A stretch of 64,000 nt of DNA from Xenorhabdus yunnanensis (lineage in GTDB: Bacteria > Pseudomonadota > Gammaproteobacteria > Enterobacterales > Enterobacteriaceae). Where the stretch lies: NCBI RefSeq assembly GCF_028598805.1, contig NZ_JAQRFI010000007.1, positions 48,941 to 112,940 on the forward strand, in the 5' to 3' direction. Shown here one piece after another: positions 39,316 to 48,154 of this stretch. Position numbers and translations under genes: made by a program. Within the stretch, counting starts at the first letter, position 1. Every line of letters begins with the position of its first letter. The notes beneath the pieces are model-generated. The model was not told the DNA's origin. It saw only the letters and a program-made list of their open reading frames with translations, and searched no databases.

Positions 39316-40038
39316 ATGAGAAAGGTCAATATATTAATCACTGTGTTAGGCGTTTTGGGATTTATAACACAGGCTCAAGCAAAAGTTGGCTATGGTATAA
39401 GCCAACAAGAAACCAAACCACATATTCTACTCGGAGAGAAAGATGGTGATCCTGCCATAGGTATTTCTTCTATACCTATGATTGGGGATAAGCTCTTCAC
39501 CGCCTCTGAACTGAAAAAATTCACCACTTTCGACAAAAACAACATCTATGATGTCAAAAAAGAGGGATTAAAGCCGTTTGGTATCGAGAATCAATATATC
39601 GATATCGGCCAGGTTCCAAATGCGGAAGTTTACTTCGGTGAATGGGCACAAAAAAAACCCGATAAATCAGACGTCACCCATACTGTTTTTTATCTAGGCA
39701 AAGATGTAACAACCAATATGCCAAAAAACGGCACTGCGACCTACTCGGTGAAAGGCCTTAGCCAATATAACGGTAGCAATCTTCTCTCCGGTGAATTAGT
39801 CGCAGACTTTGATTCCCAAAAACTGAATGGCTCACTGAGCAATAATTCACTAAATATAGGTATTGATGCCAATATAAATGATGATGCCGGATTTTCAGGC
39901 AAAGCCACAGCCAATGGCAGTATCAATGGAACCACCGATGGGAAATTCTATGGTGATTCCGCTTCCTCTCTGGCAGGGATTGCCAAATTTGATAGTGACA
40001 GGAACAAAGATACGGCTTTCGGGGGCAATAAAAAGTAA
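39316..40038 (+). CDS. Hemophilin-like Slam cargo protein, copy 1
   Basis: The 240-residue protein has a type I signal peptide (VNILITVLGVLGFITQAQA, cleaved before KVGYG) and no lipobox cysteine, so it should be secreted rather than lipidated. The N-terminal part is a putative heme- or ligand-binding region. The C-terminal half (FSGKATANGSINGTTDGKFYGDSA, ending DTAFGGNKK) is the 8-stranded TbpB-like barrel that Slam recognises, as in hemophilin HphA of Acinetobacter and HrpC of Xenorhabdus. It is followed by a Slam gene 128 bases later. Heme as ligand is inferred by family. Confidence 0.8.
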   Translation: MRKVNILITVLGVLGFITQAQAKVGYGISQQETKPHILLGEKDGDPAIGISSIPMIGDKLFTASELKKFTTFDKNNIYDVKKEGLKPFGIENQYIDIGQVPNAEVYFGEWAQKKPDKSDVTHTVFYLGKDVTTNMPKNGTATYSVKGLSQYNGSNLLSGELVADFDSQKLNGSLSNNSLNIGIDANINDDAGFSGKATANGSINGTTDGKFYGDSASSLAGIAKFDSDRNKDTAFGGNKK

Positions 40039-40045
40039 TTTTCCG

Positions 40046-40075
40046 GATAACAGTGCCATTTTTGGTACTGTTATC
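40046..40075 (+). terminator. Hairpin between cargo 1 and slam 1
   Basis: Arms gataacagt and actgttatc, with g/t mismatches and a cc...gg inner pair, form a hairpin 8 bases after the hemophilin stop. T-rich bases follow (about 40080-40085). It is weaker than the matching element in copy 2. Confidence 0.5.
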
Positions 40076-40166
40076 TCCACTTTTCCCTTTCATCTTCGTT
40101 GCCTAATGACGGTCTTCTATTACTGTTTGTTCCCAATAAGATGGGTTCTGTAAGCGAGTTCTTTCT

Positions 40167-41681
40167 ATGTCTGACAAAAGAAAAGTAACTGGCAAGAGAA
40201 AAGCGCCTATATTACTGACATCACTGCTGATCCCACTCATCTTTCCAGTGGCTCAAGCCAATGAAGCTCAGGCAAATGAAAATAGTAGCCACAAGATTTG
40301 GCAAGACGCACGATACAATCAACAGCACAATCAACAAAAAAATGAAGCCGACTTAATAATATCAAATACCACTTCTACAAAGAGTGGCACTTCATCGATC
40401 GTAATTTATGGGAAAAAATTCAAGGTAGAAAACAATATAAAGGATATCGGTCAAGCCCTGTACCTTGCCATTAACTATCGACAGTGGCAAGACGTAAGAC
40501 GCTTTCTGATCGCTTATCAAAAACTACCCGCGCACGATCCGTTACTCATCGATTTTGCTCGGGGTGGTCTGGCACATTTTGAAGGAAATTTGGCACTTGC
40601 TGCTTCTTATTATCAAAAAATTCTACGTCAAAAACCAAATTTTACACGCATCAAACTGGAACTGGCCCGTACTTATTTTGAAGATCACAAAAATCGGGAG
40701 TCCGGGCTGTTATTTGAAGAGGTCAGTAAACAACATCAGTTACCAAAAATGGTCCTGAAGAATATCGACAGCTATCTGGAAGCAATAACCCGAAGAAATG
40801 GCTGGCACGGCTCGTTCTCATTCGGTTATACCTATGGCGATAATATCAATATGTCCCCAAATCAGAAACCGATCTGCCTGCTTTCCAAAGAAGGAAAGTG
40901 CGTGATTGAGCGGAAATCACCGAAACCTATCAAAGATTGGGGGGTCACTTATAGCGCTACCTTAAGCCGACATTACCAACTTATCGGTCATCACGGCATT
41001 TTTGGCCGCAGCCTGATTTATGGTGAAAATTATCGTCATTACCACGACGAAAACAAAAATATGCTTCTGCTGGTCGGTGGCTACAACTATAAAAGCAGAA
41101 CTCAAAATTTCGCCTTTGGCCCCCTGTTTGAATATCAACAACATGCAGGGAATACCGAATACCATGCCATTGGTGCCAAAATGGAATGGCAGTGGTTTAT
41201 CACCAATAAAACCACACTCAATATTGAACTTGAACATAAAAAATTGAGTTATCAGCCGCGTTACCGCAAGAAAGACGGTGAACATTCCTCATCCTATTTC
41301 AACCTGTCTCATGCCATCAGTGAAAAATTAGTTCTGTTTGGCAGCGGCAGTTGGAGCTATCAAAACAATCAACAGCCAGCAATGCGCTATCAGCAATGGA
41401 AAGTGAACGCGGGAATAGCCGGGCAACTCTATTCCCATATTAATGGCTCACTGTTTTTCACACTGAAAAAACAACAATTCGGAGCCTACAGCCCATTATT
41501 GGGTGCCAGACGTAAAGATAACGAACAAATCTATACTGCTTCCATTAAATTCCCTGCCACTAAGATATTGGGAATGACACCATCTTTAACTTTCCGCCAT
41601 CGACACAATCGCAGCAATGTGAACTGGCTGTACAATTATGATAAAAACGAAGTACAGATACAGCTAGAGAAATATTTTTAA
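40167..41681 (+). CDS. Slam outer-membrane translocator (DUF560), copy 1
   Basis: Slam (surface lipoprotein assembly modulator, type XI secretion) moves hemophilins or lipoproteins across the outer membrane. After a signal peptide (IPLIFPVAQA), the N-terminal part has TPR-like helices (LYLAINYRQWQDVRRFL, LARTYFEDHKNRESGLLF). The C-terminal DUF560 barrel begins near GWHGSFSFGYTYGDNINMSP and ends in the usual aromatic residue, QIQLEKYF. The 504-residue length fits. It is paired with the hemophilin-like gene upstream; its stop overlaps the convergent GNAT gene by 4 bases. Confidence 0.9.
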   Translation: MSDKRKVTGKRKAPILLTSLLIPLIFPVAQANEAQANENSSHKIWQDARYNQQHNQQKNEADLIISNTTSTKSGTSSIVIYGKKFKVENNIKDIGQALYLAINYRQWQDVRRFLIAYQKLPAHDPLLIDFARGGLAHFEGNLALAASYYQKILRQKPNFTRIKLELARTYFEDHKNRESGLLFEEVSKQHQLPKMVLKNIDSYLEAITRRNGWHGSFSFGYTYGDNINMSPNQKPICLLSKEGKCVIERKSPKPIKDWGVTYSATLSRHYQLIGHHGIFGRSLIYGENYRHYHDENKNMLLLVGGYNYKSRTQNFAFGPLFEYQQHAGNTEYHAIGAKMEWQWFITNKTTLNIELEHKKLSYQPRYRKKDGEHSSSYFNLSHAISEKLVLFGSGSWSYQNNQQPAMRYQQWKVNAGIAGQLYSHINGSLFFTLKKQQFGAYSPLLGARRKDNEQIYTASIKFPATKILGMTPSLTFRHRHNRSNVNWLYNYDKNEVQIQLEKYF

Positions 41682-42442
41682 TCAAGGCTGTGATACATCC
41701 ACAAATTAGGTTCAATGTAATAAGCCATCTGTTTTTCAACATCCACCACTAACGGCACTAAACCACCCGGAATGATATATTCACCGCTTTGTGGAAACTT
41801 CATATCAGTCCATTCCTGCCACTGTTCCAGTGTGCCGTAAATATCCATAGAGCGGAGGGCAGGCTTGATGATTTTTGCTCCCAAACGATAATGTGTACGG
41901 AGCCACGGATCAAACGGCTCGCCTTTGTCATTTTTCCAACGACAGTATTCGATAAAATCTTGCAGAGGATATTTGCTTTTCAGACTCGGCCTGACAGGAA
42001 CCACAAGCCCTTGTAACCCCTCATTCCGCGCAGTCTGTTTCAAGCTATTGATCAATAAGGCAGGAATGTTTTGCCCCCTGAACTCAGGATCAACCGTCAC
42101 ACTAAGAGCAGATACCATATTGGCTTGTTCCTTTCCTTTAGCTGCCCCACCAGCCTCTAATACAGCATCCCATCCCTCATCAGGCAATTGATCTAATGAA
42201 GGATTTTTCCAAGGAAAAGGAATTGAGTTCAGCATACCAATAAGACGTTCTTCTTTACCTTGTTGCAAGATGGCAAATTTTTGAAAACGGCTGAAACCAG
42301 GCTCATATAATTTGTCCCAATGTTTTTCAGCTACAGCATTATAATTCATAAACAAGGGCCAATTGTTACTAATAAGCTCCCCTATTGCATCATCAAGATC
42401 TGTTCTTTCTTCAGCAGATTGAATAATGATTTCTGCTTCCAT
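41678..42442 (-). CDS. GNAT-fold N-acetyltransferase
   Basis: The 254-residue protein has a central GNAT core: ALSVTVDPEFRGQNIPALLINSLKQTA near residues 110-137, where the RGQNIP loop holds acetyl-CoA, and a preceding MLNSIPFPW strand. The N-terminus is a long acidic helix. The substrate is unknown. It lies antiparallel between two hemophilin-Slam units and overlaps the slam 1 stop by 4 bases. It might acetylate a product of the locus or have been inserted by chance; no data favour either. Confidence 0.78.
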   Translation of the reverse strand: MEAEIIIQSAEERTDLDDAIGELISNNWPLFMNYNAVAEKHWDKLYEPGFSRFQKFAILQQGKEERLIGMLNSIPFPWKNPSLDQLPDEGWDAVLEAGGAAKGKEQANMVSALSVTVDPEFRGQNIPALLINSLKQTARNEGLQGLVVPVRPSLKSKYPLQDFIEYCRWKNDKGEPFDPWLRTHYRLGAKIIKPALRSMDIYGTLEQWQEWTDMKFPQSGEYIIPGGLVPLVVDVEKQMAYYIEPNLWMYHSLD

Positions 42443-42672
42443 AATATATCTCCCATTCAGCCTTTCTCAGCCAGATAGATATATAAAACCAGTAAATTTA
42501 ACTTGCTAATAATTAAAAGATTAGAACTTTGTAAATTAAATCGACCCACCTCACATTTTCAACAAAAAAGCAGATAGTTTAAATCTCCACAAAACACAAA
42601 AAAATAACTAACAATCAATAAATTAAACAAAAACAATATCTAATAAACCCCACAAAAATAGAAGCAAATAAA
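42443..42672. other. Non-coding, AT-rich promoter region of the second hemophilin unit
   Basis: About 230 very AT-rich bases hold no ORF. They precede the Fur-like site and the copy 2 hemophilin, and on the other strand the start of the GNAT gene. Confidence 0.5.
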
Positions 42673-42698
42673 AATAATTATCATTTACATTATCATTT
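42673..42698. promoter_or_regulatory. Fur-box-like site
   Basis: The bases taattatcatttacattatcattt contain two attatcattt repeats in the manner of overlapping Fur hexamers (7-1-7 pattern). The site lies about 88 bases before the copy 2 hemophilin start, where a -10/-35 region is expected. No comparable site was seen before copy 1. Confidence 0.6.
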
Positions 42699-42785
42699 GA
42701 TCGGTGTACGTTTTCCACGCGCAATAAATCAGGCCGTTTTTATGATTGGGTAACGAGGGATCCCCCATTCCAAACGAGGATAATG

Positions 42786-43526
42786 ATGAAAACAATTAAG
42801 GTATTAGTCGCCGCTTTAGGCACATTGGGATTTATGGCACAGGCTCAGGCAGCAGTAGGTTTTGGTCAAAGCCAGAAAGAAACTACACCACATATTACGG
42901 TTGGTGCAACTAAAGCTGGTTCAAATTCACACGAAGGGGCGGATGGTGAACCCGGCATTGGGGTTAGTTCAATCGGTGAAGGAAAACTCATCGGTTTTGC
43001 TGGATTGACCCGCATGGCACAAGCAGACAGTAATGGTATTCATAATATTTCAAGAGCAGGTGCGCCGGGATCTCATGGCGGGATGGGAGTATTCCATTTC
43101 AGCAAAGTTGCCAATGCAGATATTTACTTTGGTGAATGGTCAGAAACCGGTAAAGCATCGGATAGTACCCACACCGTTTATTATGCAGGTAAGGATATTA
43201 CCACCAATATTCCGACCGACGGTACAGCAACTTATACGATAACAGGCATTAACCAGTACAGCGGTGACAATACTCTGTCTGGTACATTTACCGCAGATTT
43301 TGGTGAGAAAACCCTGATTGGTTCTATGGCAAATACCGCGATGACAATAGATATTGATGCCAATATCGGCTCTGATGCTAAATTTGAGGGTATAGCCGCA
43401 ACTGATGATTTGATTGGAACAACCACTGGCCACTTCTTCGGTGACAGTGCTTCCAGTCTGGCTGGATATACCACATTTTCTGATGACAGATCTAAAGATA
43501 CCGCTTTCGGTGGTTCTAAACAGTAA
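42786..43526 (+). CDS. Hemophilin-like Slam cargo protein, copy 2
   Basis: The product is a paralogue of the protein at 39316. It has the signal peptide KVLVAALGTLGFMAQAQA (cleaved before AVGFG) and no lipobox Cys. The N-terminal ligand domain differs from copy 1, with an extra Gly/His-containing loop (GSNSHEGADGEPG). The barrel end GTTTGHFFGDSASSLAGYTTF and the terminal DTAFGGSKQ are near identical. It is followed by a strong terminator and then slam 2, receptor and TonB genes. It probably binds host heme and hands it to the receptor downstream. ATG 42786 is preferred for spacing to AGGA. Confidence 0.82.
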   Translation: MKTIKVLVAALGTLGFMAQAQAAVGFGQSQKETTPHITVGATKAGSNSHEGADGEPGIGVSSIGEGKLIGFAGLTRMAQADSNGIHNISRAGAPGSHGGMGVFHFSKVANADIYFGEWSETGKASDSTHTVYYAGKDITTNIPTDGTATYTITGINQYSGDNTLSGTFTADFGEKTLIGSMANTAMTIDIDANIGSDAKFEGIAATDDLIGTTTGHFFGDSASSLAGYTTFSDDRSKDTAFGGSKQ

Positions 43527-43538
43527 GCATTAATTTTT

Positions 43539-43578
43539 CAGAGAACAGCGCCCACTTTTAGCGCTGTTCTCTGTTTTT
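43539..43578 (+). terminator. Rho-independent terminator between hemophilin 2 and slam 2
   Basis: A perfect 13-bp stem (cagagaacagcgc / gcgctgttctctg) with a 9-base loop is followed by five T. It lies 12 bases after the hemophilin stop and 38 bases before the slam start, so it should lower slam relative to cargo expression. Confidence 0.88.
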
Positions 43579-43615
43579 ATTTCTAATAACGTAAGCTTTG
43601 TAAGCTGGTTTCCCG

Positions 43616-45088
43616 ATGTCTGACAATAGAACAACGCCAATATTATCAGTGGCACTGATGGCCTTATGCCTCTCCTTGCCTGCTTATGCCGATGAAGATA
43701 CTCCACGAAAAATCTGGCAGGAAGCACAACATAACCAGCAGGAAAATGAAACCAATCTGATTATGCCAGATCCGGTTTTCATGGAAAATAACGCTTCACA
43801 GATTGTGATTAATGGGCTGACATTTCAAGTCGAGAATAATCTGAACGATATTGGTCAGGCACTCTACCTTGCCACTAACCATCGACAGTGGCCGGACGTC
43901 AGACGCTTTCTCACGGCTTACCAAAAATTGCCGGGGCATGATGTTATGTTGGTTAATTTTGCTCAGGGTGGTTTAGCGCGTCTTGAAGGAGATTTAGATC
44001 TCGCCGCCTATCATTATCAACAAATTCTGAATCAACAGCCTGATTTCACACGTATCAAACTGGAACTGGCCCGCGTTTATTTTGAAGATCATAAAAATCG
44101 GGAAGCCGAACAACTGTTTGCTGGGTTAAATAAAGAGCAGCAGTTACCAGAAATCGTGTTGAAAAATATTAACAGCTATCTGGAAGCGATAGACCTGAGA
44201 AATGGCTGGCGCGGCTCTTTCTCTGCTGGTTACACCTATAACGATAATGTAAATATGTCTCCTGATCAGGAAACCACCTGTCAGCCACACTTAGACATTC
44301 AATGCTATCAGAAGCGGCAAGTACCCAAAGCGATCAAAGCATGGGGCATGTCTTATGACGCAACATTAAGCCGGCGCTATCAACTTGCCGGCCATCATGG
44401 CATTTTTGGTCGTGGCCTGATTTATGGCGAAAACTACCGTGATAACCAAGATGAAAACGAAAATACGTTTCTGCTGGTTGGTGGCTACAACTATAAAAGC
44501 AAAAGTCACGATTTCTCTTTTGGCCCTCTGTTTCAATATAAACAACGTGCGGGTGATACCTTTTATCACGCCACTGGTGTCAAAACAGAATGGCGATGGG
44601 CATTCACTCCCCAAACAGCCCTAAATATTGAACTTGAACATAAAAAATTACGTCATCAGCAACTTTACCGTAGGAAAGATGGTGAATTCTCCTCAACCTA
44701 CCTCACCTTATCCCATGCCCTCAGCAAAGACTTTGTTCTGTTTGGTGGCGGTGACTGGGTTTATCGGTATAACGAACAGTATCCCGTCGATCGCTATCAG
44801 CAATGGGGAATTCGGGCAGGGATTGCCGGACAGATCTATCCCGGTATTAATGGCTCACTGTTTGCCATGCTGAAAAAGCGCCATTTTGGTGCTTACAGCC
44901 CAATGATGAATGCCAGACGTCAGGATAATGAGCAGATTTACACCGCAGTCATTAAAGTCCCTGCCGCTGAAATATGGGGAATGACACCTTCTTTTACTTT
45001 CCGCCACCGACGCAATCACAGCAATGTAAATTGGCTGTATAGCTATAACAAAAATGAAGTGCTGATAAGGCTGGAAAAATATTTTTAA
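43616..45088 (+). CDS. Slam outer-membrane translocator (DUF560), copy 2
   Basis: The 490-residue product is a close paralogue of the copy 1 Slam. The signal peptide (LSLPAYA) is followed by TPR-like helices (ALYLATNHRQWPDVRRFL) and the DUF560 barrel from GWRGSFSAGYTYNDNVNMSP to the end VLIRLEKYF. It belongs to type XI secretion, as do NilB and HrpB in Xenorhabdus. Its cargo is expected to be the hemophilin just upstream. It is followed by a TonB-dependent receptor 60 bases on. Confidence 0.92.
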   Translation: MSDNRTTPILSVALMALCLSLPAYADEDTPRKIWQEAQHNQQENETNLIMPDPVFMENNASQIVINGLTFQVENNLNDIGQALYLATNHRQWPDVRRFLTAYQKLPGHDVMLVNFAQGGLARLEGDLDLAAYHYQQILNQQPDFTRIKLELARVYFEDHKNREAEQLFAGLNKEQQLPEIVLKNINSYLEAIDLRNGWRGSFSAGYTYNDNVNMSPDQETTCQPHLDIQCYQKRQVPKAIKAWGMSYDATLSRRYQLAGHHGIFGRGLIYGENYRDNQDENENTFLLVGGYNYKSKSHDFSFGPLFQYKQRAGDTFYHATGVKTEWRWAFTPQTALNIELEHKKLRHQQLYRRKDGEFSSTYLTLSHALSKDFVLFGGGDWVYRYNEQYPVDRYQQWGIRAGIAGQIYPGINGSLFAMLKKRHFGAYSPMMNARRQDNEQIYTAVIKVPAAEIWGMTPSFTFRHRRNHSNVNWLYSYNKNEVLIRLEKYF

Positions 45089-45148
45089 TCAAAACCTTAT
45101 GTTTTTTATTTGCGTGATGATAATCGATAAATTGAGGCAGAGACATCA

Positions 45149-48130
45149 ATGGCATACCGAGTTAAAACACAGTTCACCCCCATCACAATTGCATTGTCAC
45201 TGGCATTTTCATTGGCTGCACCGCCCCTGTTTGCCGAATCCAAACCTGCTGTCACAGCGGCAAGCGGCAAGACGGATCTGGGCAAAATCCGTGTCAAAGA
45301 TAACAGTGATAAAGATGAAGCAGGTTATGATGCGGTCTATGACAAAGATATCTCCAATATTTATATCGGCAAAGAGCAGATAGAACGCTACAAAGGCTCA
45401 TCTCCCGCCGATTTAATTAAAGGTGCCGTTGGCGTATACAGTGGTGATGCCCGCAATAGCGGCGCTCTGGATATCAATATCCGTGGTGTTCAGGGACAGG
45501 GGCGTATTCCCGTCACCATTGATGGTACGGAACAGGCCATTACCGTTGGACGAGGTTATCATGGAGCCAATAACCGCAATTATATCGATCCAAACCTAAT
45601 CAGCAGCATTGAAATCGAAAAGGGTCCTTCTCTGAACCGTAGAGTTAAAGGATCAATTGGCGGTGCAGTATCCATCAAGACATTGACCATCGATGATGTC
45701 GTGCCAGAAGGGGAAACTTTCGGCATCAATACCAAACTGGAAACCAGCAGTAACTCAGTGAGGGAGCGCACTCCTTCCCTGTCATTGGGGCAGGACTACC
45801 GTGATATCCCCGGTTTTATCCACAATGATGTCGAAACCGATCCTGCATTGAGAATCATGCCACATTCGTCAAAAGACAATAAGCTGTTTGGATTCAAAGA
45901 TAATGCATTCCGTATCGCGATGGGTACACGACAGGAATATTTTGATTTGATGCTGGCCTATTCTTACCGCCGTCAGGGTAACTATTTTGCTGGCAAGGGA
46001 GGAGCCCATCGTTATGATAAATCAATTACAGCCGCCGACGAAAAACTCATGACAGGAGCGTTAACCAGTTTAGATCCTTATCTGCCATTTGCCGCCCGTA
46101 TCTATCGCCCCGGCAATGAAGTTCCCAATACTTCCAGTGAAATGCGCTCAATATTAATAAAAAATACCTGGCACTTTACCGATGACCAAGCCCTACAACT
46201 GGGTTTTCGCAATACGCGTATGGAGTTCGGCGATATTATGCCTTCTAGGCTGGCAATGGTACTTGCTGAAGACAATGTTGTTCCCCAATGGCCACTCGCC
46301 AATGCCCATCAAAAAGCTGCCAACCTGACCTATAAATGGCATCCCACCAATAACCCCTATATCGATTTCGACATGAATTTGTGGGCAACCCGTACTACGA
46401 GCAACACCAACACCGCAGGTGGATATCCCCGTAGCCCGGTTGATAGAGATTATTATTGGGAACGAGGTACCAAAAGCAAGGACCCTAATATTGATGGCAC
46501 ATTGATAAATACATCTGTCACCAATTCTCAAAATAATCGTTGGGGGGTGGATATCTCAAATAAATTTGAACTCACCCATAATCTGGATCTGACCTTGATA
46601 GGGAATTTCCAACGTGAGCGGCTAGGTTCCTCTGATGATACCAACCATCTTAATAATATGTATTTTTTCCAGTCACCTGCCAGAAAAGGACAACGTCAGG
46701 AAATCAATCTCGCTTTTAACTTTGACTGGCGCCCTACTTCATGGCTGGCATTGAGCGCTGGAGCCAAACGCGTCTCCTATTGGTCTAAAGATGATTTTCT
46801 CACTGAACGACGCGCCGCAAGAGATGGGCGTTATCAAAAAGGGAGAGAAATAATCGGACATGATATGAGTTATTTCCGAACCATGACCGAAACAGAAGCT
46901 GATATGGTACGAAAAAGGGAGCAATTTATAAAATCACACAGAACCTCGCAAATGAGTTCAGCAGAGAGGATTGCGTTACTTAAGAAGCTCCGAACTGAAT
47001 ACCCTACTATCAAGACAACTAGCATTACTTCACGTGATGGACAAAAACGCAAGGTGGTTCACGAAACATTCACTTGGCTTTACGATTCCAACAATGGCAA
47101 GCTCAATAAAAGCGATAACCCCTATTTCAATGGTCAACTGGATATGAATGAAAAGGTTATCGACCCAATGAATGGTGAGGAAACCTTCAAATATGAATAC
47201 GGCACACGCGTTGATGCAAATGGTATACTAGGTTCTGATGTTGACGATCCTTGGGAAACACCTGCAAAACACAAGGAGCACGCTTGGGCACCCACTTTCT
47301 CTGCGACGGCCTATGTCACTGACGATTTCCGAATCTATGCCCGCTATGCCGAAGCGGTAAGAATGCCCAGTATTTTTGAAGATACGGTCGGTTTTTCAGG
47401 TTCAAAAAGCAAAATAATAGGCCAACAATTTAAACCAGAGCGTGCCAAAACCGCCGAAGTAGGCTTTGTCTATGATTTCAGCCAGTTGGTTGATGCTGAA
47501 CGTCATGCCGATATCAAACTCTCTTATTACAATACTGTGATCGAAAATGTATTCGATAGGGACAATACCTATAGTTTCTCCCAACTGGGCAAACAGAAAC
47601 TGGCTGGTCTGGAGTTACAGGCACGTTATGACAACGGCAGTTTCTTCACCGATATGGGTTTGGTCTACAATATGAAAAACAAGGTGTGTGACCATAACTC
47701 TGTCATGAGAATGGACTCTCAAAATCGCTATGGTATTCCTGAATGTATTGATGGTGGTTTTCCCGGTGGTTATTTACGCACCTCTATCCAGCCTAAATAT
47801 TCAGCCAATCTGACCATCGGCGGTCGTCTGCTTGATGAAAAACTGGAACTGGGCAGCCGAATGCTCTACCACAGCAAAGCGGAAAACAAAGATGAAAAAT
47901 GGTTGATGAATGCCTTACCGAATAGTTATAAAGGACAATCTAATAATCCGATGCGCTGGAATCCGGTGTTTACGGTTGATGCTTATGTCAGCTATCAAGT
48001 CACCCCAGCCATATCGGTAGAGCTGACTGGCACAAACCTAACCAATCGCTATTATCTCGATCCTTTGACCCGTTCAATGATACCGGCACCGGGCAGAACC
48101 TTTAAGCTCAGTCTGACCAGCCAGTTTTAG
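45149..48130 (+). CDS. TonB-dependent heme/hemophilin receptor
   Basis: The 993-residue outer-membrane receptor has a signal peptide (IALSLAFSLAAPPLFA), an N-terminal plug (PADLIKGAVGVYSGDARNSGALDINIRGVQ) and a 22-strand barrel ending in the canonical aromatic FKLSLTSQF. A long charged insert near residues 550-690 (segments MTETEADMVRKREQFIK and DPMNGEETFKYEYG) probably forms extracellular loops that grip the hemophilin. It is likely the HphR-type receptor that takes heme from the secreted cargo. It precedes a tonB gene by 24 bases. Confidence 0.92.
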   Translation: MAYRVKTQFTPITIALSLAFSLAAPPLFAESKPAVTAASGKTDLGKIRVKDNSDKDEAGYDAVYDKDISNIYIGKEQIERYKGSSPADLIKGAVGVYSGDARNSGALDINIRGVQGQGRIPVTIDGTEQAITVGRGYHGANNRNYIDPNLISSIEIEKGPSLNRRVKGSIGGAVSIKTLTIDDVVPEGETFGINTKLETSSNSVRERTPSLSLGQDYRDIPGFIHNDVETDPALRIMPHSSKDNKLFGFKDNAFRIAMGTRQEYFDLMLAYSYRRQGNYFAGKGGAHRYDKSITAADEKLMTGALTSLDPYLPFAARIYRPGNEVPNTSSEMRSILIKNTWHFTDDQALQLGFRNTRMEFGDIMPSRLAMVLAEDNVVPQWPLANAHQKAANLTYKWHPTNNPYIDFDMNLWATRTTSNTNTAGGYPRSPVDRDYYWERGTKSKDPNIDGTLINTSVTNSQNNRWGVDISNKFELTHNLDLTLIGNFQRERLGSSDDTNHLNNMYFFQSPARKGQRQEINLAFNFDWRPTSWLALSAGAKRVSYWSKDDFLTERRAARDGRYQKGREIIGHDMSYFRTMTETEADMVRKREQFIKSHRTSQMSSAERIALLKKLRTEYPTIKTTSITSRDGQKRKVVHETFTWLYDSNNGKLNKSDNPYFNGQLDMNEKVIDPMNGEETFKYEYGTRVDANGILGSDVDDPWETPAKHKEHAWAPTFSATAYVTDDFRIYARYAEAVRMPSIFEDTVGFSGSKSKIIGQQFKPERAKTAEVGFVYDFSQLVDAERHADIKLSYYNTVIENVFDRDNTYSFSQLGKQKLAGLELQARYDNGSFFTDMGLVYNMKNKVCDHNSVMRMDSQNRYGIPECIDGGFPGGYLRTSIQPKYSANLTIGGRLLDEKLELGSRMLYHSKAENKDEKWLMNALPNSYKGQSNNPMRWNPVFTVDAYVSYQVTPAISVELTGTNLTNRYYLDPLTRSMIPAPGRTFKLSLTSQF

Positions 48131-48154
48131 AGGCTTGTTTTATTAGAGGATAAT

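Noticed and set aside
39240..39449. Open frame overlapping the start of hemophilin 1
   Set aside because: It lies in another frame over a clear signal peptide gene and has no support of its own.
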